A stretch of 64,000 nucleotides of DNA, taken from NCBI GenBank assembly GCA_017399305.1, contig JAFQDK010000009.1, forward strand, positions 186,001-250,000. Direction: 5' to 3'. A model generated the notes under the pieces. The model was not told where the DNA came from. It saw only the letters and a program-made list of their open reading frames with translations, and did not search any database. Below, one piece after another: positions 23,668 through 33,600 of this stretch (position 1 is its first letter; each line of letters begins with the position of its first letter). A program made the translations under genes and the position numbers. Source of the stretch: Clostridia bacterium (GTDB lineage Bacteria; Bacillota; Clostridia; Oscillospirales; CAG-272).

Positions 23668-25344
23668 ATGCAACTTAAAAAGATCTCCGAACTCAATACA
23701 CAACATACTACCGATTCTCACGCAGGTGAGTGCGGCGCATCGCGACTTATGCCCGATTTTAGAGAAACGGTTACCCTTGAGGGGCAGTCGCATGAGGCTA
23801 TTTCTTCAAAGGTTTACTACCCCAGAGTAAAGAAACTTGCAAACGGCAAATATATTATGCTTCACATGGATTACCGTCTCGGTGGTAACGTGTTTATCTC
23901 GCTCGGTGATGATATTCATTCCTTTACTGCACGCCAGAAGCTTTTCGGAGCATACTACCTCACACGTGACGATGGCGAAGAGGATAGAATCATGTATGCA
24001 AATGGTGAGGCAGCAGTGCTTCCTAACGGCGACCTTATTGTTGTTGCATCCTTCAGATACAACAAGGGTTACGGTCTTGATGCGAAGTATGGCGGAATTG
24101 TAATGCGCCGTTCAAAGGACAACGGTCTTACTTTTGACGAAGAAAAGGTAATCTACGTAGGCCGTAACTGGGAGCCTTACATCCTCGTTAAAAAGGACGG
24201 CGAGATTCAGATCTACTTCTCGCACACTGCTCCTAAATTTTACCTTGACAAAACTGTCCGCACAGACAGCCCGATAAAGACCTCAAGCGGAACTGCAATC
24301 ATCCGCTCCTACGATAATGGCGAAACATGGGTGCCTGACGTTAAGGAAGCTCCCTATGCCGCATGGAGAGTTTCACAGAGTTATGTTGCTACAATGGAAA
24401 ACGGTACAAAGTGCTTTACAAACCAGATGGCTACTGCTGTTGAACTCGGCGACGGCTCTATTGCGGTTGCAACAGAAAGCGACCTTGCAAATTATACCTT
24501 CCGTCTTACCGTAGGCTATACTCATGACAATTTTGCACATGAGCTTGGCATTGACGAGGAAGGTCCTGAGGATATTATGTTTGCGTTTGAAGAGGGTGCA
24601 GGTCCTTACATGGCTCACTTTGAGAGCGGCGAAACTGTGCTTTCCTACAACTGGACAGGTTTCCAGCATATCCGCATTGGCGATGAGAACGGCAAGAACT
24701 TTGACAAGGAGCATGAGCTTATCGCTTTCGGCGGTCGCTGGGGATATTGGGGTTCTCTCTTTGTTGATGGTCACCACACTCTCATTTCCGCTTATCCCAA
24801 CATTTCCGAGATAAAGGATACTCCCAAAATCCGTATTGACAACGACCTTATGATAGGCAAGCTCCGCCTCAATCACCGTATTGATGCATTGCCTATTACT
24901 GCAGGTTGGACAAAGAATACCGATGCACTCTTTGTCGGTGCACTTTCACAGGCACAGGCTTCTATAAGAGTTGCACATGACAGCGAGCATATCAACATCC
25001 GTGTTGACCGTCTTGACAAGTATCTTACCGAGGCTGACGGCATTGAAATCCGCATCAAGGTTGGTGAGAATGTATACAAGCTCTACCAGAACCTTGCAGG
25101 CAAGACTTATTTTGAGCTTAATAATGTGGTAGAGGGCTTTGGAGCAAGTGCGACATGCCACATTGTCGGTGAAATGAACAAGTGGTGCGGCAGCGACAAC
25201 GGCGCTATTACAGAGTTTGAGGTTCCTCTTGAAATTCTCGGCGGCGCAACTGAATTTGAGATTGACGCAACTCTCAAGAACTCCGACGGTCTTGATCTTG
25301 TCACTGAAAACCTCGGCGGTTATTTCCCTGTAAAGCTTAAATAA
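23668..25344 (+). CDS. Sialidase-fold (Asp-box) protein with CBM9-like C-terminal domain, no signal peptide
   Basis: 558 residues starting MQLKKISELNTQ after GGAG. Two Asp boxes, SKDNGLTF (about 150) and SYDNGETW (about 215), with YPRVKKLANGKYIML, indicate a six-bladed beta-propeller like GH33/GH93 sialidases and exo-arabinanases. Residues 410-558 (IRVAHDSEHINIRVD, EFEVPLEILGG) resemble family-9-type carbohydrate-binding or DOMON-like beta-sandwiches. No signal peptide or membrane helix, unlike its neighbours, so it is probably cytoplasmic and may finish imported oligosaccharides. Catalytic residues cannot be assigned by eye. Likely transcribed alone: 96-base AT-rich gap upstream, terminator downstream. 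Confidence 0.7.
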   Translation: MQLKKISELNTQHTTDSHAGECGASRLMPDFRETVTLEGQSHEAISSKVYYPRVKKLANGKYIMLHMDYRLGGNVFISLGDDIHSFTARQKLFGAYYLTRDDGEEDRIMYANGEAAVLPNGDLIVVASFRYNKGYGLDAKYGGIVMRRSKDNGLTFDEEKVIYVGRNWEPYILVKKDGEIQIYFSHTAPKFYLDKTVRTDSPIKTSSGTAIIRSYDNGETWVPDVKEAPYAAWRVSQSYVATMENGTKCFTNQMATAVELGDGSIAVATESDLANYTFRLTVGYTHDNFAHELGIDEEGPEDIMFAFEEGAGPYMAHFESGETVLSYNWTGFQHIRIGDENGKNFDKEHELIAFGGRWGYWGSLFVDGHHTLISAYPNISEIKDTPKIRIDNDLMIGKLRLNHRIDALPITAGWTKNTDALFVGALSQAQASIRVAHDSEHINIRVDRLDKYLTEADGIEIRIKVGENVYKLYQNLAGKTYFELNNVVEGFGASATCHIVGEMNKWCGSDNGAITEFEVPLEILGGATEFEIDATLKNSDGLDLVTENLGGYFPVKLK

Positions 25345-25349
25345 AATAA

Positions 25350-25376
25350 AAAAGAAGCCGGAAGGCTTCTTTTTTT
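25350..25376. terminator. Bidirectional terminator
   Basis: AGAAGCC (25353-25359), a GGAA loop and GGCTTCT (25364-25370) flanked by A and T runs. It serves the sialidase-fold gene and the convergent glycosyltransferase, whose stop codon begins at 25377 on the minus strand. Confidence 0.9.
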
Positions 25377-26520
25377 ATATTACTGAATCGTAAACAGATT
25401 CTACTGCATCACCAAAATGCTTTTTGTCAAATTTTGACGCGATTTCTTCGCTGTATTTTCCGGCAGAGATAAGCCAGTCGGGATTGCTTAGAATAGTTTC
25501 TATGCTATGGAGAAATTCTTCTTCATTGGTATAGGAATAACCGTTTTCACCTTCAACAAGTACTCCGCGATGGCAGGGGTCCTTGCGGCAGAGCAACGGC
25601 AAGCCGTTTGCCGCAGCTTCGACATATGTAAGCCCCTGTGTTTCGCTTGTAGAAGCGCTGACAAAAATATCTCCGAGCTGATAGTATTCCTGAACTTCTT
25701 TCGGTGAAACCATTCCTGTGAATATCACCTTGTCTGTTATCTTCAGCTTTTTGACAAGCTTTTCAAGATCCTCTTTTGCCGGTCCATCACCGACAAACAA
25801 AAGCATAAGAGAGTTGTTTGTTTTTGCCGCCTTATCAAAGAAGTGTACTATTTCTTCAAGGTTTTTCTCAGTGCCGAGTCTGCCAAGGTTTATGAGTACG
25901 GTTTTGTCATCCGAAATGCCAAGCGATAGTCTTTTTGCGTGGCGTTCCTCTTTTGAGATGCGTTTTTTATGCTGGTCAAGCGAAATGCCGCTTGGCACAA
26001 CGCTTATCGGGTTTTCAAGTCCGTAGCCGCGAAGCGCATCTTCAACTTTTGGTGTGGGAGCTATTACCGCGCTTGCACGCTTAAGTCTTTTTCGCGAGAG
26101 TACACGCACCACACGTTTGCCGAGACGCTTGCTTGGCATGACGTATGTGACATACTGCTCATAGAGTGTGTGATATGTATGCACAATGGGCGCACCAGTA
26201 CGCTTTGAAATGCGGAGTGCAAACTGGTAACTGAAGAATTCGCACTGGCTGTGAATTACATCGGGGTTCCAGCGAATTAGTTCTTTTATCAGCTTATGGC
26301 GATATGACAACGGCATGCGCACATCGGGGTAGACTACACCCAGCGGCATGGACCTGATGTAGTATACATTGCCTTCACGGTGGCTATGCATATTGTCGGA
26401 GAGCGTCAGTATTTTTACTTCGTGTCCTTTTGCCACAAGCTCTTCGCTGAGGTTTCGCACAGAGGTAACAACACCGTTGGTTTCTGTTGTAAATAAATCT
26501 GTGGTGATAAGTATTTTCAT
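25375..26520 (-). CDS. GT4-family glycosyltransferase
   Basis: A 381-residue GT-B fold enzyme. It starts MKILITTDLFTTETNGVVTS (the Gly-rich acceptor loop TNGVVTSV), with HTYHTLYEQYVTYVM, NLGRLGTEKNLEE and the donor-site SETQGLTYVEAAANGLP, which carries the E-x7-E arrangement. This matches alpha-glucosyl-diacylglycerol synthases and other GT4 lipid or sugar transferases of Firmicutes. A likely job is glycolipid synthesis at the cytoplasmic membrane; cell-wall glycan assembly is an alternative. Not obviously linked to the degradative genes around it. Start at 26520 with AGAGAAC-type weak site. Confidence 0.87.
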   Translation of the reverse strand: MKILITTDLFTTETNGVVTSVRNLSEELVAKGHEVKILTLSDNMHSHREGNVYYIRSMPLGVVYPDVRMPLSYRHKLIKELIRWNPDVIHSQCEFFSYQFALRISKRTGAPIVHTYHTLYEQYVTYVMPSKRLGKRVVRVLSRKRLKRASAVIAPTPKVEDALRGYGLENPISVVPSGISLDQHKKRISKEERHAKRLSLGISDDKTVLINLGRLGTEKNLEEIVHFFDKAAKTNNSLMLLFVGDGPAKEDLEKLVKKLKITDKVIFTGMVSPKEVQEYYQLGDIFVSASTSETQGLTYVEAAANGLPLLCRKDPCHRGVLVEGENGYSYTNEEEFLHSIETILSNPDWLISAGKYSEEIASKFDKKHFGDAVESVYDSVI

Positions 26521-26635
26521 ATATGTTCTCTCATATAGATTGCGTTTTTCTTTTAGTATACCACATATATGTTAAAAAAGAAATTAGAATTTATTAAACT
26601 TTGATTAAAAAATTTGTAAAAGAACAAATAACGAT

Positions 26636-26690
26636 AAAAAAATACAGCAAAAGCACCGCGCCACAATAGTCACGGTGCTTTTGCTGTATT
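26636..26690 (-). terminator. Strong terminator of the lacZ-to-dockerin operon
   Basis: An 18-bp perfect stem: AATACAGCAAAAGCACCG (26641-26658) with CGGTGCTTTTGCTGTATT (26673-26690), loop of 14 bases, then five T on the minus strand. It begins right after the stop codon of the 26692 gene. 26521-26635 otherwise holds only AT-rich promoter-like sequence for the glycosyltransferase. Confidence 0.93.
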
Positions 26691-26691
26691 T

Positions 26692-29600
26692 TTAGTTAAA
26701 CACGAGTTTTAGTATAAGAAGAATATCTACTACAGTTATGCAGTTGTCACTGTTCATGTCAACATGTACATAGTCAAATCCGTCTTGCTTGGTTCCGACA
26801 GTAAATTTCATGGTTTTCAGCGTATCAATAAGATTGATTACACCGTCGAAGTTTGCATCGCCAAGAGTGAGATTTGAGAGATATACAGTTTCGCCATACA
26901 TAGGCTCATGGTTGTTTGAAGAAACAGTACCAATGCTACTGCTGCCAGTAATCTTATCTGCAAGTGGCATGGTGTTCTTTTCGAGAGTGAACACGGTACT
27001 TGTCGCTTTAGGCTTGTCTATTGTCGGGAAGTCATTTACAAATGTGATTTCCTGAACATACAGACGACGCATTGTATATGCCGAATAATGATATTCTTTT
27101 GCATGGTATACGCCGAGATACTTAGAGCCACTCGGTGTTGTTGTTACAACCAAGGCGCCGGGGGAGAGTACGTTCTCATCATAGTTTGCAAACTGAAGAG
27201 GCTCGGAGTATTTTGTCCAATAGGAAGCATTTGTGAGCTGAGATGCTGATGTACCTGTGAACTTCATGATACCTGTGCAGTACTCATCATTACGAGTATG
27301 ACCTGCCGCAAAGAGTACATAGAGTGTGCCGCTTGGTGAAATAACAGGGAACGGTCCTTCCATGATTCCGCCTTCATATGAATATTGAGGTGAGGAAATG
27401 AGATTCATCGAACCTTTTAAGGTGAGAGGATCTGTCATTTCGCCGATAAACATACGCTGGATGTGTTTTGTAGCGGTTTTGTCTTCAGCGCGCCAGAAGC
27501 CGCCGCATATCATGAAACGCTTGCCGTCCATCTCAATGAATCTGGGTGAGAGATATGAATAAACGTCTGTATCGAGATTGTTCATAAGACCGTGGTAGTT
27601 ATATTCGCCCACCGGATCCGATGTTTTTGCCACCCAGATAACAGGCATGCGGCGTGCAGAAACATCATATTCAAGTCCGATATCGCAGGTGGTATAAAGA
27701 TACCATGTGCCACCAACGTTATAGAGCTGAGGCGCCCAAAGGCTTACGATTTCTGCACCGTCGGTAGAGAGTGCCTGCGCCCATACGAGTGTAGGCTCAA
27801 CATTGCCGAGGTCGTATATGTTTGCTGCCTTTGCAATCCATACTGCCGGCTTTGAGAGGTAGTCTTTGGCAAAAGAATAGTAGTACCAGCCGTCATGATA
27901 AATAACAGAGGGGTCTGCATATCCTGCAATGGGGTTTGTAAAGTCAGCACTGCCGCTTACAGCCGCGCTGAGGTTTACATCAGGGGATACATTAAGGCTT
28001 ACACCGTCTGCTTTTATCTGGCTTACGCGGTCAAAATCGCCGCTCACAAGATTTAATGTAAAGTTCTGTCCGACAGTGGTATTTTCAACTCTTGTGCGCC
28101 CGATATCGCCGTGATATTCGCCGCCGTCAAGTGTTATATTTACATTGCCGCTTACTGCTTCACCATCATAGGAGCCGTAGATCGAGCAGTCAAAAATGCC
28201 GCCTGTAACGGTGAGATCCATGTTACCGTTTACAACGCTTCTGCCTGCAAGGTAGACACCTTCGGTGAATCTGCCGCCTGTAATGGTGAGGTTTATGTCA
28301 CCGCCGACAGTATATGTTCTGGTGTCTGTGTCGTAGTAGTAATGGCTACCACCTGTAACAGTTCCCCATGTACCACTCTTTACGGTGAGGTTTGGTGAAT
28401 AGCTAAGGCGGAGAGTTTTTGCGTGAGAGCCGCCGACAAGGGAAGGATAAAGCTCGATTCTCTTACCGGGATAAAGCTTACATTCAACACCTTCGCCGAT
28501 AGTAAGCTTGCGTCCCTCTGCACTTATAAATGTGTATCTTTCAAATGAAAGGAAATCTACATTTTCTATCACTGTTTCGCCGGATGCTCGCATACCCTCG
28601 GAGAGTTCAATGCGTGCATCTGCAAAGTCGCGGTAGTCGATGCCCATATACTTGGATGTGAGCACCGTTTTTGCGTCTATGGTTGCAAGATTTGTGGTAG
28701 AGGTGAGGTAGATAGGTCCGCAGATAACTACGGTCTTTCCATTTGCTGCAGTGATGGCTTCGTTAAGGTCGGTCAGGGGAGTTAATGGCGTTGAACCGTC
28801 ACCTGATATCTGATCTTTTGCAAAACCTGTTTCGCCGCTTACAAATATTGCATCGGTGGGTGCGTTGTATTTAACGCAGCCGGTGTAGTCAATTGTTGCA
28901 TCTTCGGGAACTATTGCGCCAAATGAATATACGCATTTGTCTGTGGGGTATTTTGAAACACCTGCTTTGCCGGCAAATGTACCGCCGAGCACGTGGATCG
29001 CGCCTTCATTTCCGGAATACTCAAAAGCGTAGATATTGCCATTAAGTGTACCCGATGTAACAAGGACATAGCCGTTTGCATTTGACTCATTAGCAACGGC
29101 AACGATGTCGCCGCTTACTGTTGCGCCGTCAATGTGAAGCTTTACATCCTTAGCGCGTGCACCTTTTATGTATGCGAAAAGTCCTGAGCGAACAGTGGCG
29201 TCTGTAAAGTTCTTAAGACCTATTCCGTTGCCGGTAACCCCTTCGTCAATAAGGATAGTACCGTCAGCACAGCTCACAACGCCTGTACCGTAACCGTCAA
29301 GAGCTATATTACGGATAACTGTGTTTGAGCTCACATAAAGAACATCGCCAATAGTAATAGCCGCATCCTCGGTAGCACCCTCAATGATAACCTTGCCGTT
29401 ACCCGAAATGCTGAGTGCACTTGAAGGAACAGTGCCGCTTACACGGATAAGCGCATCACCTGTAACGGTTGCGCTTCCACCATTTGAAAGGTTTATCAGC
29501 GGATCAAAACCTGAGGTTTTAAGCCCGAGAGAACTGTCTATGTCTGCAATAGCAAGACCGTTTGTACCTTGTGCGTAAATGGTGCCGAAGTTTGAAAAAG

Positions 29601-30546
29601 TACCGCCCGAAATCTTAAGGATATAGTCGCCGTTTATCTCAGTTGGAACTGTATCCTGTACGGCACGGATATCTCCGCCGTCAAAAGTACCGCCGGAAAT
29701 GTTGATATAAATGTTACCGTTTACGTACTGGTTGTTTGAGATAGTGGAATTATATCCGGGACGGCCGACACCCACGATAGAGCTACCAAAAGAGCCGCCT
29801 GAGATATTGAGAGTTGCATCTCCTCTGAGTGCATCAAATCCAACTAAGGCTGTCAAGTCAGTAACAGATGAGTTTGTACCTTTGGCGGTGAATGTACCTC
29901 CTGTTATATTGATAGCAAAATCGCCTACAGTGCCGACTATCTGTGATTCATCGTTGCGGTATGTGCCGCCATTGATGTAGTGCCATGTGCCGCCATTAAT
30001 GGTTACTGTAAAGTCGAAATATTCAGCCTTTCTTGCGGTTATGTCGCTCTTGGTAGCACATGTACCTGCATAGATTGCAGGAGCTGTGCCGGGATAAATA
30101 TTTTCAACCTCTGCGCCGAAGGTAACATTGTTACCTTCGCAGAAAACCATGGGTGCATCGGTAAGGTAGTTGAGCTTTATCTTATCAAAGGTAATTGGTG
30201 CGTCAAGGTAGATATTGCCTTCGAAATTCAGCTGAGCCTTTGAAATGTTTGCATAGTTTACTCTGTAATAGGTTGTAACTGTGATAGGTCCTGTTGCGGT
30301 GGAAGAAAGTGTGGTTTCTGCCGCAAAGGTGAGTGGAGCACAGACAACTATCATGCCGCCGTCTGTTCCGTCAAAAGAAGCAAGCGCAACTTCAAGTGAT
30401 TTGAATGGTGAGTTTGATGCGCCTGTGTTTGAGTCATTACCTGTGTTGCCGTTGACATAAACGATAGTGTCAGCAGCGAATGTACTTATGCACATGATGC
30501 TTATAAGCAAAAGTGCTGTAAAAAGCATTTTTAAAAACTTTTTCAC
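26692..30546 (-). CDS. Exported beta-helix / GH43-like protein with dockerin
   Basis: 1284 residues from a GTG at 30546 just after GGAGGT. Signal peptide (1-25, ending STFAA). Two beta-helix modules start IVYVNGNTGNDSNTG (27) and AIFVSGETG (about 566); both have many INGGTW, ITGGTF and ISGGTF turns. The GH43-like propeller (about 870-1200) has D878 in GYADPSVIYHDGWYYY, LWAPQLY, SYLSPRFI and E1063 in GIMEGPFPVISPSGTLY. Dockerin (1227-1284) has loops DANFDGVINLID and DMNSDNCITVVD. Last gene of the operon with the SLH paralogue 61 bases upstream. Close paralogue of 44623-48408. Substrate unknown, arabinan or xylan side chains being typical for GH43. Confidence 0.83.
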   Translation of the reverse strand: MKKFLKMLFTALLLISIMCISTFAADTIVYVNGNTGNDSNTGASNSPFKSLEVALASFDGTDGGMIVVCAPLTFAAETTLSSTATGPITVTTYYRVNYANISKAQLNFEGNIYLDAPITFDKIKLNYLTDAPMVFCEGNNVTFGAEVENIYPGTAPAIYAGTCATKSDITARKAEYFDFTVTINGGTWHYINGGTYRNDESQIVGTVGDFAINITGGTFTAKGTNSSVTDLTALVGFDALRGDATLNISGGSFGSSIVGVGRPGYNSTISNNQYVNGNIYINISGGTFDGGDIRAVQDTVPTEINGDYILKISGGTFSNFGTIYAQGTNGLAIADIDSSLGLKTSGFDPLINLSNGGSATVTGDALIRVSGTVPSSALSISGNGKVIIEGATEDAAITIGDVLYVSSNTVIRNIALDGYGTGVVSCADGTILIDEGVTGNGIGLKNFTDATVRSGLFAYIKGARAKDVKLHIDGATVSGDIVAVANESNANGYVLVTSGTLNGNIYAFEYSGNEGAIHVLGGTFAGKAGVSKYPTDKCVYSFGAIVPEDATIDYTGCVKYNAPTDAIFVSGETGFAKDQISGDGSTPLTPLTDLNEAITAANGKTVVICGPIYLTSTTNLATIDAKTVLTSKYMGIDYRDFADARIELSEGMRASGETVIENVDFLSFERYTFISAEGRKLTIGEGVECKLYPGKRIELYPSLVGGSHAKTLRLSYSPNLTVKSGTWGTVTGGSHYYYDTDTRTYTVGGDINLTITGGRFTEGVYLAGRSVVNGNMDLTVTGGIFDCSIYGSYDGEAVSGNVNITLDGGEYHGDIGRTRVENTTVGQNFTLNLVSGDFDRVSQIKADGVSLNVSPDVNLSAAVSGSADFTNPIAGYADPSVIYHDGWYYYSFAKDYLSKPAVWIAKAANIYDLGNVEPTLVWAQALSTDGAEIVSLWAPQLYNVGGTWYLYTTCDIGLEYDVSARRMPVIWVAKTSDPVGEYNYHGLMNNLDTDVYSYLSPRFIEMDGKRFMICGGFWRAEDKTATKHIQRMFIGEMTDPLTLKGSMNLISSPQYSYEGGIMEGPFPVISPSGTLYVLFAAGHTRNDEYCTGIMKFTGTSASQLTNASYWTKYSEPLQFANYDENVLSPGALVVTTTPSGSKYLGVYHAKEYHYSAYTMRRLYVQEITFVNDFPTIDKPKATSTVFTLEKNTMPLADKITGSSSIGTVSSNNHEPMYGETVYLSNLTLGDANFDGVINLIDTLKTMKFTVGTKQDGFDYVHVDMNSDNCITVVDILLILKLVFN

Positions 30547-30607
30547 GTTACCTCCATAGGCACTTCGGCCCCCCGAAAGGGGTGCCGTAATGCTCGTTCA
30601 GTGGTTA

Positions 30608-33600
30608 TTATTTTGCTCTGTATTCTTTTGCCGCAATGCGTGTAAAGATTACGCAAGCTTCGCTTCTTATGATTTCGTCATTAGGACGGAAGTTTCCTGT
30701 ACCTGCGTCACCGCCTACGATACCTGCGTTGTAAAGCTTTTGCACTGCGCTATAGCAAGCCATATCGCTTGTAACGTCGGGGTTTGAGCCGCTGCGTACT
30801 GCCGCATATTCGCTGCTTGGAAGAATGTTTGCAAATACAATTGCCATTTCTCCTCTTGTGATGTTGCGGTCAAAGTTATCAAACTGTGATGCAGTGATGA
30901 TGCCTGCGTTTGTACAGTATTCAATGTAAGGTGTGTACCACTTTTCACCCTGAGCAGCTGCGCGAACGGTTGTTCCGTTATATGCCTTGTGGATATTAAC
31001 TGCCGCGGTGAGTGCCTGTGCCACGGTGAACTTGCCGTTTGGAGAGAATGCTGTGGCGCTTGTACCGTTTGCAAGTGCATATTCGTATGCGGTTTTAACG
31101 TATCCATAGAACCACGCATTTTGCCAAACATCGGTAAAGTTGTTTTCGTATACACGTGTCTTTTCAAACTTGCCGCCTGCCGCATCAAGCTTGCCCGCAG
31201 TTGTGAAGTTTGAAATACGCTTTGCAAGAGGAAGTGAGTTCATTTCCATGGTGAATACAGTGGAAACGGGCTGAGGATCTTCCATATGCGGGAAGCCGTT
31301 TTCGTCAAATGTGATCTCCTGCATGTGCATACGGCGCATGGAGTATGCAGAAAGGTGATATTCCTTTGCGTGATAAACGCCGTAGTATCTTGAACCGTCG
31401 GGAGAAGTTGTAACTACGAGTGCACCGGGGGAGTAAACAAAGTTATTAAGGTTTGCATACTGGAGAGGTTCGGGGAATTTTTCCCACTTGGTTGCATCAA
31501 GCAGGCTATCATTTTCTGTGCCGTTAAAGCGCATGATACCTGTTGAATAGTAGTCGGTACGTGTGTGACCTGCCGCAAAAAACATATAGAGTTCACCGCT
31601 TGGTGTATAGAAGGGATACGGACCTTCCATGATGCCCTTGAGCATTGCTGTATCAGCAGGGTCATACTCATAGTAGTAGCAGGGGGAAGAAATAACTATC
31701 TGCTTTGAAGCCATCTTTGTGGGACTTTCAAGCTCGCAGACACGCATTCTCTGTGTGTGGGGATTTGTGTCCTCTGAACGGTAGAAGCCGCTCATGAACA
31801 TATACCACTTGCCGCCGTGCTTGATTACACGAGGGGAGAGGTAGCTGTGAACCTCGGTGTCGATATTTTCCATACAGCCGAAGTACTCATAAGGACCGGT
31901 GGGATCGTCTTCCTGACCTATCCACACGTAAGGATAGCGGAGGTCAGCGCCGGATGCGGCGTCCTTGGATGTCTGTGCAGCTGCGTAGATGTACCATCTG
32001 CCGTCCATAAAGTAGAGCTGCGGTGCCCATAGAGCGGTCATTTCCTTGCCCTGTCCGGTAAGTTTCTGGCTCCAGATGAGGATAGGTTCAACCTTGCCTA
32101 TATCGCAGAGGTTAACCGCCTTAGCCATCCAGAGACCCTGTCCGCCGTTGTAGCCGTTTGCATAGGTGTAGTAGTAATATCCCTCGTGGTAAACTATCGA
32201 GGGGTCTGCAAAGCCTGCAATGGGGTTCTGGAATGAAATCTCACCTGTAAGCTCTTTTTCAAGGTCGATATTTGCTGCAACATTTATCTCGGATGTGTTT
32301 TCGCCGGGAAGATTTTCAGCACCGATAATAACGCTTGCACGTGTGATATCGGATTCATAAACATTGAATGCAAACTTTCCGTTGAGAGTGGGGAGATCGT
32401 TCTGCGCCGCGCGGATGTCGCCCTCAAAAGCAGCTTTGTAGCCGTTGAGAGTTATGTTGCCGTCAACGGTTAGATTCTGACCTGCAATGCCGAATATCGA
32501 GCAAGCAAATGTACCGCCATACGCGTTGAGTGTTGCGTTGCCCTTTAAGTTGTTGATACCTACGATATAGCAGTCATCAGTAAATTTACCGCCGTAAACA
32601 TCAATTACGATGTTGCCCTCAACGCGTCTCGTTGCACCGGAGTTTGCAACGGTTGAGAATTGAGCGCCTGAGAGTGAGCCCCAAGTACCGCTCTTAACGG
32701 TGATATGGAGGTCTTTTCTAAGAGAAGTGGAGAGTGAGAATGAGCCTGCAATGATGCTGGGATAATCCTCGCAACGGTTGCCCTTGAATATTTCACATTC
32801 AACGCCTTCGCCGATAGTGAACTCATTACCCTCAGCTGAGAGATAACAGTTGTTGCCCTTGGAAACAAATTTGATGTTTTCGATAAGTGTTTCGGAGCGG
32901 AAAGCGATATGTTTTGTAAGCTCGATATGAGCATTGTTGAGAGTAGCATAATCAACTCCGCCATAGGTAGAGGTGAGAGTGATTTTGCCGTTTGTCTGGC
33001 GGAGAGTTTTGCCAAGGTCTATAGAAACCTTGCCGCATACTACGATTGTACCGCCATTCGGAAGCTTTTCGGTAGCTTCAACAATGTCGCCGATAGCCTT
33101 GTCGGGAGTTGAGCCGTCACCTTCGCCACCATCCATGAGGTAGATAACATCGCTCTTTGCAGTAACAGCGGGAAATGTAACTTTTTTGCTTTCTCCATCG
33201 AGAAGTGTAGCAAGCTTTGTTTCAAAATCAGATGTGTTTGTCGCATTTACTGTGCTGTCAAAGTCAACTGCTTTGGGAGCAATGCCACCTGCAAGGAGAA
33301 GGGTGGATGTACCAAGTACGCTTTCTGCGTTAAAGCTTGCCGCACCTGAGAAATCGCCACCGCTTACTGCAAGGGTAAAGTCACCTGTAAGCTCGCCTGC
33401 GATCGTGTCATGAACTGCACCTACAGTAATTCCTTTGCGGAACTTACCGCCGGTAATTGTGATTGTAACATCGCCGTGTGCGTATGCACTGTTTGTAGCG
33501 GTGGAGTTTGTACCGGGGCGACCGAGGCCCATTACTGAGCAGTTGATCTCGCCGCCGTTGATTTCGATTTTTGCATAGCCTTCAAGCGCATCGAAGCCTG

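Noticed and set aside
26692-30546. Pectate-lyase function for the beta-helix modules
   Set aside because: The solenoid resemblance is to the fold only; no lyase catalytic Arg/Asp pattern was identified, so only a structural or binding role is proposed.
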